64,000 nt of DNA from Hydrogenophilus sp. (GCA_026416515.1 JAOAEZ010000001.1:210430-274429); one strand, 5' to 3'; numbered from the stretch's first letter, positions 47,276 to 57,659 are shown. Made by a program: numbers and translations. Notes: generated from the letters alone by a model not told the origin.

Positions 47276-47818
47276 TTATGGCTTAGTTGGCTTGCCGATT
47301 GTTAACGCGCTGCGTGCTTCAGCGATCATCTGCTCGATGTAGTGGGTGTAAAACTCCTCTAAAGGGAGGCCAATAAGGGGCTCGGTCAGGCGTCTTCCGT
47401 CGGCCGCGAAGAGGACAACCGTCGGCGTGAGGGTGAGGTGCTGCTTTTGAGCAAAAGCAGCATGCGTGGTAGCGAGACCAGCGAAGTCGGTGAGGGAAAG
47501 GTCACTGCGGTCTACAGCGATGCGGCGATAGATAGCCTCAGAAGGGCGCCGCGCGGCGATGTCGGTCAGGTAGCGTTCGGCACGGGAACAGTAAGGGCAC
47601 CCTTCCCGTTCGAAGTAGAGGAGGATCGGCAACTTCGCTTTTTGCGCTGAAACGCCGTCAAGGGAAAGATCGCGAGCAAAAGGAATTTCGCCAGCAAACG
47701 CTGGCGAAGGAAAAGAGAGTGCTAGAATAGCTCCTATCGAGGAGAGGAGCAGGGCTGTCAAATAGCGAAGGGGAAGAGGCCGATTTTCGATGAATGGGAA
47801 TGATGGGGAATGCTTCAT
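47276..47818 (-). CDS. Exported thioredoxin-like protein (CPYC)
   Basis: 180 residues with a signal peptide (hydrophobic core about residues 19-35, SPAFA cleavage site) and a thioredoxin fold whose active site reads [12 protein letters not shown], then the cis-Pro strand [17 protein letters not shown]. It resembles SoxW/DsbE-like periplasmic thioredoxins. Oxidant or partner unknown. The ATG at 47818 overlaps the divergent hemC start by nine bases. The minus-strand site GGAGAAATCTC supports this start. Confidence 0.85.
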   Translation of the reverse strand: MKHSPSFPFIENRPLPLRYLTALLLSSIGAILALSFPSPAFAGEIPFARDLSLDGVSAQKAKLPILLYFEREGCPYCSRAERYLTDIAARRPSEAIYRRIAVDRSDLSLTDFAGLATTHAAFAQKQHLTLTPTVVLFAADGRRLTEPLIGLPLEEFYTHYIEQMIAEARSALTIGKPTKP

Positions 47819-48808
47819 GAGATTTCTCCGCGTCGGTTGGTGATTGCTACTCGTGAAAGCCGGCTAGCCCGATGGCAAGCAGAGTTTGTGGCAAGCCGAG
47901 TACGAGAATTGTATCCCGATTGCGAGGTTGTGCTATTGGGAGTGACAACGCGCGGAGATCAAATTCTCGACCGCCCGTTGGCGAAAGTGGGGGGGAAAGG
48001 CCTCTTTGTGAAGGAACTTGAAGTGGCTTTGCTGGAAGGGCGAGCCGATATCGCGGTTCATTCCCTTAAAGATGTGCCGATGGAGATAGAGAAGCCGTTT
48101 TTTTTAGCGGCAATTTTGTCTCGGGGGTGTGTAGAAGATGCTTTTGTTTCGAATCGCTTTAGCAGCCTCGAGGATTTGCCCCCGGGGGCTCGGGTAGGGA
48201 CCTCTTCTTTACGCCGACAAGCGCAGTTGATAGCCTATCATCCTTATATTTGCGTAAAGCCGCTGCGAGGAAACCTGGATACGCGTTTGGCGAAGCTCGA
48301 TCGCGGGGAATACGATGCTCTTGTTTTGGCGGCGGCGGGCTTGGAGCGGTTGGGACTCAGGGGGAGGATCCGAGCTCGACTGCCCGTGCAGAAAATGATC
48401 CCCGCTCCTGGACAAGGAGCATTGGCTGTTGAAGCGCTTGCGGCGCGAGACGATTTGGCTTCGTGGTTAAAACCGCTGACCGATCCAGATACCGAGAGAT
48501 GCGTAGCGGCAGAGCGAGCTTTTGCCCGGCGGTTGGGCGGTTCTTGTGAGGTGCCGATCGCTGCGTATGCGCGAATGGAAGAGGGAGGGTTGAAACTAGT
48601 AGGGTTAGTCGCTGAGCCTGATGGAACGAAACTTTGGCAGGGAAGAAGAGAGGGGAAACCGGACGAGGCCGAATCGATAGGGAGGGAACTTGCCGAGCAA
48701 CTGCTAAAAGAGGGGGCAGAAGAACTGCTGGCGCGCTTAGGGGCAGGTGCCGAGATATTAGATGGGAAAACGTGCGGTTTGGGTGACACGCCCCGCTTCT
48801 CAGAGTGA
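47810..48808 (+). CDS. hemC: Porphobilinogen deaminase (hydroxymethylbilane synthase)
   Basis: Condenses four porphobilinogens for haem synthesis. The 332 residues show [51 protein letters not shown] and the dipyrromethane-cofactor Cys246 in [15 protein letters not shown] 47810 with GGGGA just ahead. Its end overlaps hemD by 47 bases. Confidence 0.97.
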   Translation: MLHEISPRRLVIATRESRLARWQAEFVASRVRELYPDCEVVLLGVTTRGDQILDRPLAKVGGKGLFVKELEVALLEGRADIAVHSLKDVPMEIEKPFFLAAILSRGCVEDAFVSNRFSSLEDLPPGARVGTSSLRRQAQLIAYHPYICVKPLRGNLDTRLAKLDRGEYDALVLAAAGLERLGLRGRIRARLPVQKMIPAPGQGALAVEALAARDDLASWLKPLTDPDTERCVAAERAFARRLGGSCEVPIAAYARMEEGGLKLVGLVAEPDGTKLWQGRREGKPDEAESIGRELAEQLLKEGAEELLARLGAGAEILDGKTCGLGDTPRFSE

Positions 48809-49532
48809 GCGATTGCTGGAGCTTGTCGAGATGGCGGGGTTTGAAGCGGTTGCAGCACCGCTTCTCTCTGTAGTCCCCGCGGTGGAGGAGAAGGAGGCGG
48901 AGTTTTTCGCTGCTGGATTGGATCGATTTATATGGGTTTTTTTTGTGAGCGCGAATGCAGCGAAGATCGCTGTGCCGGCGATCCGCCGCTACCGCCCCTG
49001 GCCACCCGGACCACCGGTGGCGACGGTGGGTCGAGCAAGCGCAATGTTGTTGCGCACGCTGGGGTTCTCAGAGGTGTTGGTTCCTGAGAGAGGAGGAGAC
49101 AGCGAAGCAGTGTTGGCGCTTTCGTGGACCCAACGTGAGAGGGTGGCGGGAGAGCCTATCTTGATTGTGAAAGGAATCGGGGGGCGACCATTGCTCGAAA
49201 CAACCCTGGCGGATAGGGGGGCAAACGTGGCAACGTGGTGTTGCTATCGACGGCTCGCGGGGGTATGGGATAAAAGAGTGTGGGCGCCGTGGGAGGAGGG
49301 ACGCGTAAAGGCTATGTTGGTAACCAGCAGCGAAGCGGTTCGTTTTTTGCCTGAGGTGATTCCCATCGATCGGTGGCCTATGGTGCGAGCTTCGGTGTTG
49401 GCTGTTGCCAATCATCCTCGAGTTGCCGCGGCGTTGAGAGAGATCGGTTGGGAACGGGTGGCGACGGCCGCTGAGCTGGGAGATGAGGCGTTGGTGGCGA
49501 CATTGCGGTCAGAATTGGAGAGGGAGAGGTAG
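48762..49532 (+). CDS. hemD: Uroporphyrinogen-III synthase
   Basis: Cyclises hydroxymethylbilane. 256 residues, low-conservation two-domain protein. Recognised by position and by [54 protein letters not shown] and a C-terminal [16 protein letters not shown] 48762 lies within the end of hemC (47-base overlap). The last two codons precede hemX with no gap. Confidence 0.92.
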   Translation: MGKRAVWVTRPASQSERLLELVEMAGFEAVAAPLLSVVPAVEEKEAEFFAAGLDRFIWVFFVSANAAKIAVPAIRRYRPWPPGPPVATVGRASAMLLRTLGFSEVLVPERGGDSEAVLALSWTQRERVAGEPILIVKGIGGRPLLETTLADRGANVATWCCYRRLAGVWDKRVWAPWEEGRVKAMLVTSSEAVRFLPEVIPIDRWPMVRASVLAVANHPRVAAALREIGWERVATAAELGDEALVATLRSELERER

Positions 49533-50789
49533 ATGAGAACCGTTGAGGACCAAGAGCATGTGGAGGGTCAGACCGAGAAAAAAGAGGCCTCAGAGGGATC
49601 ACCGCAATATGGAGATGGGGCGCGCCCGCGCGCAGTAGCGAAAGAGAGCAGCAACACTTCGCCAGCAGGGCAGTTGTGGGTCCTCATGGCGGTTGTTATG
49701 GCGGGGGTGGCTTTAGTGAGCGTGACAGTGGTATGGTTCGTATTGTCGCAGGCTTTGGTTCAGGTTGAGGGAAAGATAGCCAATCAGGAGGCGACCATCT
49801 CCGCGCGTATGGCGGCTTTGTCGACCAAAGTTGAGGTGCAACAAAACGCGATCCATACCGCCCAAACCACTTTAACCACTTTAGAGCGTCTTGTGGTGGA
49901 ACAGCGGCAAACCGGCGGGGTTGAACGGGAAGAGTTGACCAAGCTAAGCGAGGCGCTTACTCAACTTCGAGAACGAATAGCGAAAGGGGAACAGGATCTG
50001 GTTCGATTGCGCGGTGCTGTTTCTACGCTAGAGGCAGCGACCGAAACATTGGGGAAAACGAAAGAGCAGCGATGGCTGGAGGAGATCCGGGAGGTGCTCA
50101 GTTTTGCCGAGCGACAGCTCTATTTCGGGGAAACAGATCATGCCGCCGATGCGCTGGAACGGTTGCTTTCCCGCTTAAACCGTTCAGGGGAACCGATGTT
50201 GTGGCAACCGATCGCAGAGGCCCTTACTGCAGATCTTGCTCGGATCAAGACGATGCCACGAGGCACCTCCGGAGCGATCGCATTGCAGTTGCAAATTTTG
50301 TCTTCGGCCTTGGCGCAAGGGACGCTGCGCTTCGCGGCCCAGGTTTCTCCTCAACAGGCGATAGATACCCCCATCGAGGGGGAGGCTCCTTGGTATCTTC
50401 GAGTGTGGAGCACCGTTGTGGCGTTTGGGCGAGCAGTGGGACAAGAGTGGGCGAACTGGTTGCGCTTAGAACGCCTTGATGCTACAAAGGCCGACATTCC
50501 TCTCGCCCCTCGTGAGGTTGAATTGGTGCGATTGATCGGGGAGGGATTGGTGACTACCGCCCGTTTGGCAGCAGTTAGCGGAGAGCGTGAAGTGTATCGC
50601 ACGGTATTAGAGCAGATACGCGCGTTTATGGAGCGCTATTACGATCTTCATACACCCGAGGCGGCTTTGGCCCAGGGAGCGTTACGGGCGCTTTCGGAGA
50701 TTGAAATCGCTCCAGTTCGGTCGTTCCGGCTGGCTTCGCTTATGGCCCTCACCGAGGCAGAGAGGCGTTTGTCTGCAGCAGATCGCTAG
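49533..50789 (+). CDS. hemX: HemX family protein
   Basis: Haem-operon protein of the HemX (uroporphyrin-III C-methyltransferase-like by annotation, not enzyme-proven) family. 418 residues: a polar N-terminus, one membrane helix (about 50-72, LWVLMAVVMAGVALVSVTVV), then long coiled-coil and helical regions (about 75-180) with many Gln, Glu and Leu. Lies directly after hemD and before hemY. Confidence 0.88.
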   Translation: MRTVEDQEHVEGQTEKKEASEGSPQYGDGARPRAVAKESSNTSPAGQLWVLMAVVMAGVALVSVTVVWFVLSQALVQVEGKIANQEATISARMAALSTKVEVQQNAIHTAQTTLTTLERLVVEQRQTGGVEREELTKLSEALTQLRERIAKGEQDLVRLRGAVSTLEAATETLGKTKEQRWLEEIREVLSFAERQLYFGETDHAADALERLLSRLNRSGEPMLWQPIAEALTADLARIKTMPRGTSGAIALQLQILSSALAQGTLRFAAQVSPQQAIDTPIEGEAPWYLRVWSTVVAFGRAVGQEWANWLRLERLDATKADIPLAPREVELVRLIGEGLVTTARLAAVSGEREVYRTVLEQIRAFMERYYDLHTPEAALAQGALRALSEIEIAPVRSFRLASLMALTEAERRLSAADR

Positions 50790-50806
50790 CGCGTAGGGGA
50801 TTCAAA

Positions 50807-52024
50807 ATGCGCACTTTGCTTATTACCTTAGCAGCTGCTTTGGCAGCGGTAGCGCTGGCGCTTTGGTTCCAGGAGCTCGAGGGGTATGTGGTCGCCGTTG
50901 TTCCTCCTTATCGTCTTCAGATTTCTTTACCGCTCCTCGTACTTTTATCGCTCGGCGTGCTAGGGGTGGGGTACGGCGCTATTCGATTGGTGACAAAGTT
51001 GGCGTCGATGCCATCTCGGCTTCGAAGATGGCGCGACCAGAGGCGTGCGCTCCGTGTATTAGAGTTACTCGAGCGAACTCTCGCAAATTCATTGACCGGG
51101 CGGCCGCGGGAGGGTTTCCGTCTTCTCGAGCGTCTTCACCGTTTGCGCGCTCCAGCGAGTGCGGGCGCGGCAGCGGCGTTGGTATGCGAGGCTGCAATTT
51201 TGGCTCAAGATGAACCGCGCGCCGAGAATGCATTAGGCCGCTTGTCCTCGACAGGACCTTGGCAGGCTGTGCGGGCGGTGTTGATGGTTCGTTTTGGACT
51301 GACGTTTCGTCGCGAGGATAAGCTATCAGAGGGGTTAGAACTTTTAGAGCAGGGAGAGGGAGTCGCACCCAGTGTGAAAGAGAGACTGCGGTTTGAGGCA
51401 GCATGCTTCCGGGAGGATTGGCAGAGAGCTTTGGAAGTAGCACGGCGACTTCGTCGTCATGAGCTCATGAAAGCGGAAGAGTTTTTGAGAGTTGCTTCAA
51501 CGGCCTATCCCGCGTTGATCCGAGCGCGCTTGCGAGAGGGACAAGGAATTGCCTCTTGGTGGGCTACCAATCCGCAGGAGGAACGGAGCAGTCCAGAACT
51601 CGTCGTAAAGGTAGTTGAGGTTTTGATGGCAGAAGGGGCTACCAACGAGGCCCTTCATATCGCTGAAGAGAGTTTGAAGAGTCGATATGTACCGGAGCTT
51701 CTCGCTATTTTAGTTCCTGTTCTTCCGGTAAATTCGGCATGGTTAAGGCGATTAGAGGATTGGCACGAGGCGTTTCCAAAAGATCCTATTATTCTCGAGG
51801 GGCTAGTCCGTCTTTGCCTGCACTTACGGTTGAATGGAAAAGCAAAAGAGTATTGGAACGCTCTCCTAGAGGTTGCTCCTAAACGAGCAGCAGCGATCGC
51901 TGGGGAATGGTGGCTGCTTCATAGCCGTGAGATGCTCGATAGCGGAAAGGAGGAGTTCCCTCCTTTGCCCTCTTCGATGGCACTGTCGACAGCAGTGACG
52001 GTTCGAAATGGGATGAAGGAATAG
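50807..52024 (+). CDS. hemY: HemY family TPR membrane protein
   Basis: 405 residues. Two N-terminal hydrophobic stretches (about residues 3-20 and 38-62) and a cytoplasmic or periplasmic helical-repeat region (about 75-380) of TPR-like repeats (e.g. LGRLSSTGPWQAVRAVLMVR, EAACFREDWQRALEVARRLR). Family of haem-synthesis-associated proteins next to hemX, not the oxygen-dependent protoporphyrinogen oxidase of the same name. Last in the hem cluster. Confidence 0.9.
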   Translation: MRTLLITLAAALAAVALALWFQELEGYVVAVVPPYRLQISLPLLVLLSLGVLGVGYGAIRLVTKLASMPSRLRRWRDQRRALRVLELLERTLANSLTGRPREGFRLLERLHRLRAPASAGAAAALVCEAAILAQDEPRAENALGRLSSTGPWQAVRAVLMVRFGLTFRREDKLSEGLELLEQGEGVAPSVKERLRFEAACFREDWQRALEVARRLRRHELMKAEEFLRVASTAYPALIRARLREGQGIASWWATNPQEERSSPELVVKVVEVLMAEGATNEALHIAEESLKSRYVPELLAILVPVLPVNSAWLRRLEDWHEAFPKDPIILEGLVRLCLHLRLNGKAKEYWNALLEVAPKRAAAIAGEWWLLHSREMLDSGKEEFPPLPSSMALSTAVTVRNGMKE

Positions 52025-52048
52025 AGAGCGATTTTCTGATAGAATCGA

Positions 52049-52153
52049 GGGCGCGGTGGGTCGCCCCGCATAGCAGGGCAGGAACCGGGTCAGGGTCGGA
52101 AGGCAGCAGCCCTAACTGCTTGCTGTTAGTGCCGGGGAAACGGCTCGCCGCCC
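52049..52153 (+). ncRNA. ffs: 4.5S / signal recognition particle RNA (small type)
   Basis: About 105 bases beginning GGGCGCGGTGGG and ending CTCGCCGCCC, which pair as the closing helix. The tip holds the conserved SRP loop region GGTCAGGGTCGGAAGGCAGC and AGCCCTAACTGC. Runs of T follow (52154-52158). It sits directly before dnaX, as in several proteobacteria. Confidence 0.9.
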
Positions 52154-52175
52154 TTTTTCAAAGGAGATGGGGGCG

Positions 52176-53915
52176 ATGAGTCAGTCGGCCCTCGCGCGTA
52201 AATGGCGTCCTCGCGATTTTTCCTCGCTGGTAGGGCAGACCCATGTAGTGCGAGCGCTTACCTATGCGCTTTCTACAGGGCGGTTGCATCATGCGTACTT
52301 ATTTACCGGGACGCGGGGGGTAGGAAAAACAACAATCAGTCGAATTTTTGCGAAAGCGCTTAATTGCGAGCGGGGGGTTTCACCGGCACCGTGCGGAAAC
52401 TGCCGAGCTTGTTGCGAGATCGATGCGGACCGTTATCCCGATTATGTGGAAATGGACGCGGCTTCAAACCGGGGGGTAGAGGAGATGACAGCGCTATTAG
52501 AACAGGCAGCGTACGCACCGGTCGTAGGACGTTTCAAAATCTATATGATCGATGAAGTCCATATGCTGACGGGGCATGCGTTTAACGCAATGCTTAAAAC
52601 ATTGGAAGAACCCCCCGAACATGTTAAATTTATCCTTGCCACTACCGATCCGCAAAAAGTCCCTGTCACTATTCTTTCCCGTTGTCTCCAGCTGAACCTT
52701 CGCGCGCTGCCCTCTGCCTGGATCGCAGATCGCTTGGCAGCGGTTCTTGAAGAAGAGAGAATCCCTTTTGAGCGAGATTCCCTTTCCCTCATTGCCCAAG
52801 CGGCACGTGGATCGATGCGCGATGCGCTCTCTCTGCTCGATTTGGCGATTGCTTACGGCGGGGGGCGTGTCGAGACAGAGGTCGTTTATTCAATGCTGGG
52901 ATGGGCTCCCGAGGGGCTGTTGGTAGAGTTGCTTATTGCAATGGCTCAAGGAGATGCTCCCTCTTTTTTTGCCATTGTACAAAAGCTTGCGGATGGGTCA
53001 GTTTCTGGAGATGCCCTGTTGGGTTCTTTAGCTGCCTTAATTCATCGGTTGGCTTTGCGACAGTTCGGTGCCGAAGCCTTAGAAGATCCACGTTTGGAAC
53101 AAATTGCGGCGGAATGGCATCCTGAGTTCATACAATTGGCTTATGAGATTGTGGTGGCAGGGCGCCGCGATTTACCCCAAGCGCCCGATGAAGCAACAGG
53201 GGTTCGGATGACGCTGTTGCGTCTTTTTGCTTTTGCCCCGCAAGATGAGGTGTCGCCTCGGCCCCTTTTTAAGGCTCCAACTCCGCTGCTTTCAGGGAGT
53301 ATCCCGAATAGTAGTGATATAACCACGAGGGAGCGCGTTGACCCTCAGGGGGAGAAGGGCGCTGTATCGCAACAGCTTGAAGAAGGGGGGGATTCAGCGT
53401 CTAATGGTTTACCAAAATTAGAGTCTCAAATAAAGATCAAAGCGGAAGGATCTAATAAGTGTGAGGGGCAGGAAAGAGGGGGGACTTTAGAGGAGGAGAG
53501 CGAGTTAGGAGCGCGCTGGTATTCTGCAGTGGTGAAAATGGATATTAACGGCTTGGCGCGCAATTTGGCATGGCATAGCGCTGCAGTCTCGGACGATGGC
53601 GAGCGGCTTTGGTTAACCCCTGACCAATCGGTAGCCCATATTTTGATTGCCCATCCCGAAGTCCGAGAGCGACTACAAAGGGCTTATGATGCGGTGATGG
53701 GGACACATTCCCGAAGATTGTGTTTTTCCGAGGCGGCAGCGACAGGCAAGAATACGCCGGCAGCGCGTAGTGCGGCTATAAGAGAAAGAATGGAGAAAGA
53801 ACTATTGAGTGAAATTGAATGGCTATCGGGTATCCGCTTGTTGGCGGAACGGTTAAAGCTAAGACCAGACCCTGAGCATGTAGAGCTCGATGGAGAAAGG
53901 AGCCATAATGTTTGA
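52176..53915 (+). CDS. dnaX: DNA polymerase III subunit gamma/tau
   Basis: Clamp-loader ATPase. 579 residues: Walker A in GTRGVGKTT (about residue 45), zinc module with [30 protein letters not shown], and a Ser/Arg finger SRCLQLN. A variable middle and a C-terminal tail follow. ATG 52176 ([18 protein letters not shown]) is preferred over the one nine bases earlier because AAGGAG is spaced nine bases from it. No obvious A-rich frameshift site is seen for a short gamma. Overlaps ybaB by eight bases. Confidence 0.97.
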   Translation: MSQSALARKWRPRDFSSLVGQTHVVRALTYALSTGRLHHAYLFTGTRGVGKTTISRIFAKALNCERGVSPAPCGNCRACCEIDADRYPDYVEMDAASNRGVEEMTALLEQAAYAPVVGRFKIYMIDEVHMLTGHAFNAMLKTLEEPPEHVKFILATTDPQKVPVTILSRCLQLNLRALPSAWIADRLAAVLEEERIPFERDSLSLIAQAARGSMRDALSLLDLAIAYGGGRVETEVVYSMLGWAPEGLLVELLIAMAQGDAPSFFAIVQKLADGSVSGDALLGSLAALIHRLALRQFGAEALEDPRLEQIAAEWHPEFIQLAYEIVVAGRRDLPQAPDEATGVRMTLLRLFAFAPQDEVSPRPLFKAPTPLLSGSIPNSSDITTRERVDPQGEKGAVSQQLEEGGDSASNGLPKLESQIKIKAEGSNKCEGQERGGTLEEESELGARWYSAVVKMDINGLARNLAWHSAAVSDDGERLWLTPDQSVAHILIAHPEVRERLQRAYDAVMGTHSRRLCFSEAAATGKNTPAARSAAIRERMEKELLSEIEWLSGIRLLAERLKLRPDPEHVELDGERSHNV

Positions 53916-54234
53916 CAAAGGAACTATCGCTAATTTAGTAAAGCAAGCGCAAAAAATGCAAGAGAGACTCCAGGCAATGCAAGAGGAGATGGCTGCCCTT
54001 GAAGTAGAGGGGCAGGCGGGAGCGGGGATAGTGCGACTGCTCATGAATGGACGATATGAAGTGCGCCGAGTTTCCATTGATCCTGCCGCAATGGAGGATC
54101 GGGAGATGTTGGAGGATCTGTTGGTGGCTGCGTTCAACGATGCGGTGCGACGCGTCGAAGAGCGAGTTAAGGAGCGCGTCGCGGAGACAACGGTGGGAAT
54201 GATATTGCCGCCCGGCTTCAATTTTCCGCTATAA
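53908..54234 (+). CDS. ybaB: YbaB/EbfC nucleoid-associated DNA-binding protein
   Basis: 108 residues from ATG 53908 ([20 protein letters not shown]), after GAAAGGAGCC. Helical N-terminus followed by [28 protein letters not shown]-type family core (shown as [16 protein letters not shown]). Part of dnaX-ybaB-recR. Its start overlaps dnaX. Confidence 0.95.
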   Translation: MFDKGTIANLVKQAQKMQERLQAMQEEMAALEVEGQAGAGIVRLLMNGRYEVRRVSIDPAAMEDREMLEDLLVAAFNDAVRRVEERVKERVAETTVGMILPPGFNFPL

Positions 54235-54236
54235 CG

Positions 54237-54842
54237 ATGAGCCATTTAATTGCCGAGTTGGTGGATTTACTTAAAAGGCTTCCGGGGCTAGGGCCGCGCA
54301 GCGCTCAGCGTCTTGTGTACCATTTGCTGCGGGAGGATCGCACCGCGGCTCAGAGAATCGCCGAAACGTTGGCAGCAGCGGTGGTTAGGGTGCGCCATTG
54401 TAGCGAGTGTAATGCTTTTACCGAGAGCGACCTCTGCGTTCGATGTACCGATCCTGCGCGAGATGCTTCGCAGCTCTGTGTAGTTGAAACGCCCGCTGAT
54501 TTGGAGGCAATCGAGGCAAGTCATGTGTTTCACGGCCGCTATTACGTGTTGATGGGGCGGCTTTCCCCCCTTGACGGGGTAGGACCGCGCGAACTTCAAG
54601 TCGACCGTTTTTTAGAGCGAGCTACTAGAACTGAGGTACAGGAGGTAATTCTGGCGACCAATTTTACACCAGATGGCGAAGCAACAGCTCAGTGGTTGGC
54701 CCAGCGGTTACGCGCTTTAGCGCCTAACCTGCGGATCACACGTTTGGCCCGAGGGGTACCCGTGGGAGGCGAGCTCGAATACGCCGATCCTGCCACGATA
54801 GCCTACGCGTGGCATGATCGCCGTTTTTCGGATGTTCTATAA
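54237..54842 (+). CDS. recR: Recombination protein RecR
   Basis: RecFOR-pathway DNA-binding protein. 201 residues with HhH (LKRLPGLGPRSAQRLVYHLL), a four-Cys zinc finger (CSECNAFTESDLCVRC), a TOPRIM domain (LCVVETPADLEAIEAS) and Walker-like C-terminus (RITRLARGVPVGGELEYADP). Three bases after ybaB. Confidence 0.97.
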   Translation: MSHLIAELVDLLKRLPGLGPRSAQRLVYHLLREDRTAAQRIAETLAAAVVRVRHCSECNAFTESDLCVRCTDPARDASQLCVVETPADLEAIEASHVFHGRYYVLMGRLSPLDGVGPRELQVDRFLERATRTEVQEVILATNFTPDGEATAQWLAQRLRALAPNLRITRLARGVPVGGELEYADPATIAYAWHDRRFSDVL

Positions 54843-54910
54843 GTTATGATCTCGGTCAAGATCTTAGGGGTGATATCAGAAAAAGTAAAAGATTTCTAGA
54901 AGAGGTAAGT

Positions 54911-54916
54911 TATAAT
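54911..54916 (+). promoter_or_regulatory. Probable -10 element of petABC
   Basis: Perfect TATAAT, 30 bases before the petA ATG in the 104-base recR-petA gap. A clear -35 is not seen at 17 bases. Confidence 0.4.
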
Positions 54917-54946
54917 TCTCGAAATCGGACAGATTGGGAGAGAGTC

Positions 54947-55543
54947 ATGAGTGAAGCAGCCGTACCTCCGATGGATGAAAGCCGGCGACAGCTGCTGATT
55001 GCTACGACGGCTGTGGGAACGGCGGGGGCAGTAGCATTGGCTGTGCCATTTGTTGCCAGTTTCGCTCCGTCCGAACGGGCGAAAGCGGCAGGCGCCCCGG
55101 TGGAGGCGGATATTTCGAAACTGCCGCCCGGAGAGATGATGGTGGTCGAGTGGCGCGGTAAACCGGTTTGGATCCTTCACCGTACTCCGGAGATGTTAGC
55201 AACGCTCGAAAAAATCCGGGATAAGCTTGCCGATCCCGACTCCGAGAAGTCTGAGCAGCCTCCTTATGCAAAAAATATCCACCGTTCTATAAAGCCAGAG
55301 TATTTAATTGTAGAAGGTATATGCACTCATCTCGGGTGTTCACCAACCGCAAAATTTCAGCCGGGCGAGGCGAGCGGTTTGGGGGCAGAGTGGCTAGGGG
55401 GTTATCTCTGCCCGTGCCATGGTACGCTGTTTGACCTAGCAGGGCGCGTTTTTAAGAACATGCCCGCCCCTGCGAATCTACCGGTACCGCCTCATAAGTA
55501 TCTTTCCGAAACCAAGATTTTGATCGGTGAGGATAAAGCATAA
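54947..55543 (+). CDS. petA: Ubiquinol-cytochrome c reductase iron-sulfur subunit (Rieske)
   Basis: Rieske subunit of the bc1 complex. 198 residues: a Tat-like N-terminus with ESRRQLLIATTAVGTAGAVA (RRQLL), one membrane anchor, and the [2Fe-2S] cluster boxes CTHLGC and CPCHGTLFD. First of petABC. Confidence 0.98.
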   Translation: MSEAAVPPMDESRRQLLIATTAVGTAGAVALAVPFVASFAPSERAKAAGAPVEADISKLPPGEMMVVEWRGKPVWILHRTPEMLATLEKIRDKLADPDSEKSEQPPYAKNIHRSIKPEYLIVEGICTHLGCSPTAKFQPGEASGLGAEWLGGYLCPCHGTLFDLAGRVFKNMPAPANLPVPPHKYLSETKILIGEDKA

Positions 55544-55562
55544 ACCTCTAAAGGGAGCTGCC

Positions 55563-56828
55563 ATGACGCAAAAAACCGGATTGCTTCAGTGGATCGACGA
55601 GCGTTTTCCGTGGACCTCCACCATTGAGGCTCATTTAACCCGCTATTATGCGCCGAAGAATTTGAATTTTTGGTATTTTTTTGGATCCCTGGCGCTGCTT
55701 GTCTTTGTGATTCAGATTGTAACGGGGATCTTTTTAGCGATGAACTATAAACCGGACGGGACTTTGAACGCTGCGGGAGTTCCTGTCGCATTCGCCAGTG
55801 TCGAATATATCATGCGCGAGGTGCCGGGCGGATGGTTTATCCGTTATATGCATTCGACGGGCGCTTCCGCTTTTTTTATCGTGGTTTACCTCCATATGTT
55901 CCGCGGATTGCTGTATGGGTCGTATCGAAAGCCGCGCGAGTTGATTTGGATCATCGGAGTCTTGATATTCCTGTGTTTGATGGCTGAGGCATTTATGGGG
56001 TATCTCCTGCCGTGGGGGCAGATGTCCTACTGGGGAGCACAGGTGATTATTAACTTGGTTTCCGCTATCCCAGTGGTGGGTCCAGACTTGGCTGTATTTG
56101 TCCGAGGCGATTATGTGATCTCGGACGCAACGTTGAACCGTTTCTTTGCGTTGCATGTGGTGGCAATTCCACTGGTTCTATTGATGTTGATCGCTGCTCA
56201 TATCATCGCATTGCATGAAGTGGGGTCTAATAATCCCGACGGAATCGAAATTAAGAAAAAGAAGGATGCAAGCGGTAAACCGCTCGATGGGATTCCGTTT
56301 CATCCCTACTATACCGTAAAAGATATGGTTGGGGTGGCGGGATTTTTTATCATCTTTTTCGCAATTGTCTTCTTTGCCCCTGAGTTTGGCGGTTATTTTC
56401 TCGAAGCGAATAATTTTATTCCCGCCGATCCGTTGAAAACGCCACCCCATATCGCGCCTGTGTGGTACTTTACCCCTTTCTACTCCATCCTGCGCGCGGT
56501 GACCTATCCCCTTTTTGGGATCGATGCTAAGTTCTGGGGAGTGGTCGCGATGTTCGCCGCGGTTCTCATTATCGCCTTTTTGCCATGGCTTGATCGCTCT
56601 CCAGTAAAGTCGATCCGTTATAAGGGACCGATTTACAAAGTAGCGCTCACCCTTTTCGTGATTGCATTTTTGGTTCTCGGCTATTTAGGGATGTTAGAGC
56701 CGACGCCGTTGCGGACATTAGTGGCTCAGATTTGCTCAGTGATCTACTTTGCCTTTTTCTTGTTGATGCCTTGGTATAGCAAAATCGATCCTTGCCAGCC
56801 TGAGCCCGAGCGAGTAACTTGGAAATAA
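55563..56828 (+). CDS. petB: Cytochrome b subunit of the bc1 complex
   Basis: 421 residues from ATG 55563, after AAAGGGAGCTGCC. Eight membrane helices with haem-ligand His in HSTGASAFFIVVYLHMFRGL and FFALHVVAIPLVLLMLIAAH, the YLLPWGQMSYWGAQVI segment (Qo site) and the PEFGGYFLEANNFIPADPLK region (this replaces the usual PEWY-type Qo motif, with TPPHIAPVWYFTPFY). The in-frame codons back to 55527 are not part of it. Confidence 0.98.
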   Translation: MTQKTGLLQWIDERFPWTSTIEAHLTRYYAPKNLNFWYFFGSLALLVFVIQIVTGIFLAMNYKPDGTLNAAGVPVAFASVEYIMREVPGGWFIRYMHSTGASAFFIVVYLHMFRGLLYGSYRKPRELIWIIGVLIFLCLMAEAFMGYLLPWGQMSYWGAQVIINLVSAIPVVGPDLAVFVRGDYVISDATLNRFFALHVVAIPLVLLMLIAAHIIALHEVGSNNPDGIEIKKKKDASGKPLDGIPFHPYYTVKDMVGVAGFFIIFFAIVFFAPEFGGYFLEANNFIPADPLKTPPHIAPVWYFTPFYSILRAVTYPLFGIDAKFWGVVAMFAAVLIIAFLPWLDRSPVKSIRYKGPIYKVALTLFVIAFLVLGYLGMLEPTPLRTLVAQICSVIYFAFFLLMPWYSKIDPCQPEPERVTWK

Positions 56829-56841
56829 AAGGAGCACGGTG

Positions 56842-57594
56842 ATGGCACAATGGTTGAATTGGTTGAAGCGATGGGCGATCTCTCTTTGGATGGTTCCCGT
56901 TCTGGCATGGGGGGCAGGGCCGGCGGTTCCGATCGATAAGGCTCCCGTGACCAACGATCCCGTACGACTGCAACATGGCGCTAAGCTATTCGTCAATTAT
57001 TGCCTTAATTGTCATGCGGCAAGTATGATGCGTTATAACAAACTGATGGAGCTAGGGCTCTCAGAGGAGCAAATTAAAGAGAATCTGCTTTTTACGGGAG
57101 AAAAGGTCGGCGATTTAATGACAATCGCTATGCGTCCGACGGATGCAAAGAAGTGGTTCGGAGCCACACCCCCCGATCTGACTTTGATCGCCCGACAGAA
57201 AGAGACCCTCTCCTATTCCGGTGCTGATTGGCTTTATACATATCTTCGCACATTTTATCGAGATGAAAGCCGACCGACAGGATGGAACAACGTGGTCTTT
57301 GAAAATGTTGGGATGCCACATGTGCTATGGGAGCTTCAGGGAATACAGGCGGCTGAAATCACAACCGATAACCACGGAAGCAAACATGTGCGGCTTACCC
57401 TCGTACAGCCAGGCCTGATGAGTCCGGTTGAGTATGATCGGGCAGTGGCGGATCTAGTTTCCTTTTTACAATGGATGGGGGAGCCCGTCGCCGAGAAGCG
57501 AAAAACAATCGGAATTTGGGTGATGCTTTACTTAGCAGTCTTTTTCATCTTGACCTATCTTCTGAAAAAAGCATACTGGAAAGACGTCCATTGA
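56842..57594 (+). CDS. petC: Cytochrome c1 subunit of the bc1 complex
   Basis: 250 residues from ATG 56842 (AAGGAG seven bases ahead; GTG 56839 is an alternative). Cleaved signal peptide (about 1-26), haem attachment CLNCH, axial Met likely in FENVGMPHVLWELQ, and a C-terminal membrane anchor (about 224-243). Ends petABC. A hairpin terminator follows. Confidence 0.97.
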   Translation: MAQWLNWLKRWAISLWMVPVLAWGAGPAVPIDKAPVTNDPVRLQHGAKLFVNYCLNCHAASMMRYNKLMELGLSEEQIKENLLFTGEKVGDLMTIAMRPTDAKKWFGATPPDLTLIARQKETLSYSGADWLYTYLRTFYRDESRPTGWNNVVFENVGMPHVLWELQGIQAAEITTDNHGSKHVRLTLVQPGLMSPVEYDRAVADLVSFLQWMGEPVAEKRKTIGIWVMLYLAVFFILTYLLKKAYWKDVH

Positions 57595-57624
57595 TATAGC
57601 CTAACGTTTACCTACGAACCGGCT

Positions 57625-57659
57625 CGCACCTCGTGTGTCAAAGAGGTGCGTTTTCTTTT
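57625..57659 (+). terminator. Rho-independent terminator after petC, directly upstream of sspA
   Basis: CGCACCTC pairs with GAGGTGCG (8 bp, 10-base loop), followed by TTTTCTTTT. It ends 17 bases before the sspA ATG, so no promoter fits between them. Confidence 0.85.

Noticed and set aside
52176-53915. Programmed frameshift in dnaX for a short gamma subunit
   Set aside because: I looked for an A-rich slippery heptamer with a following stem and saw none.
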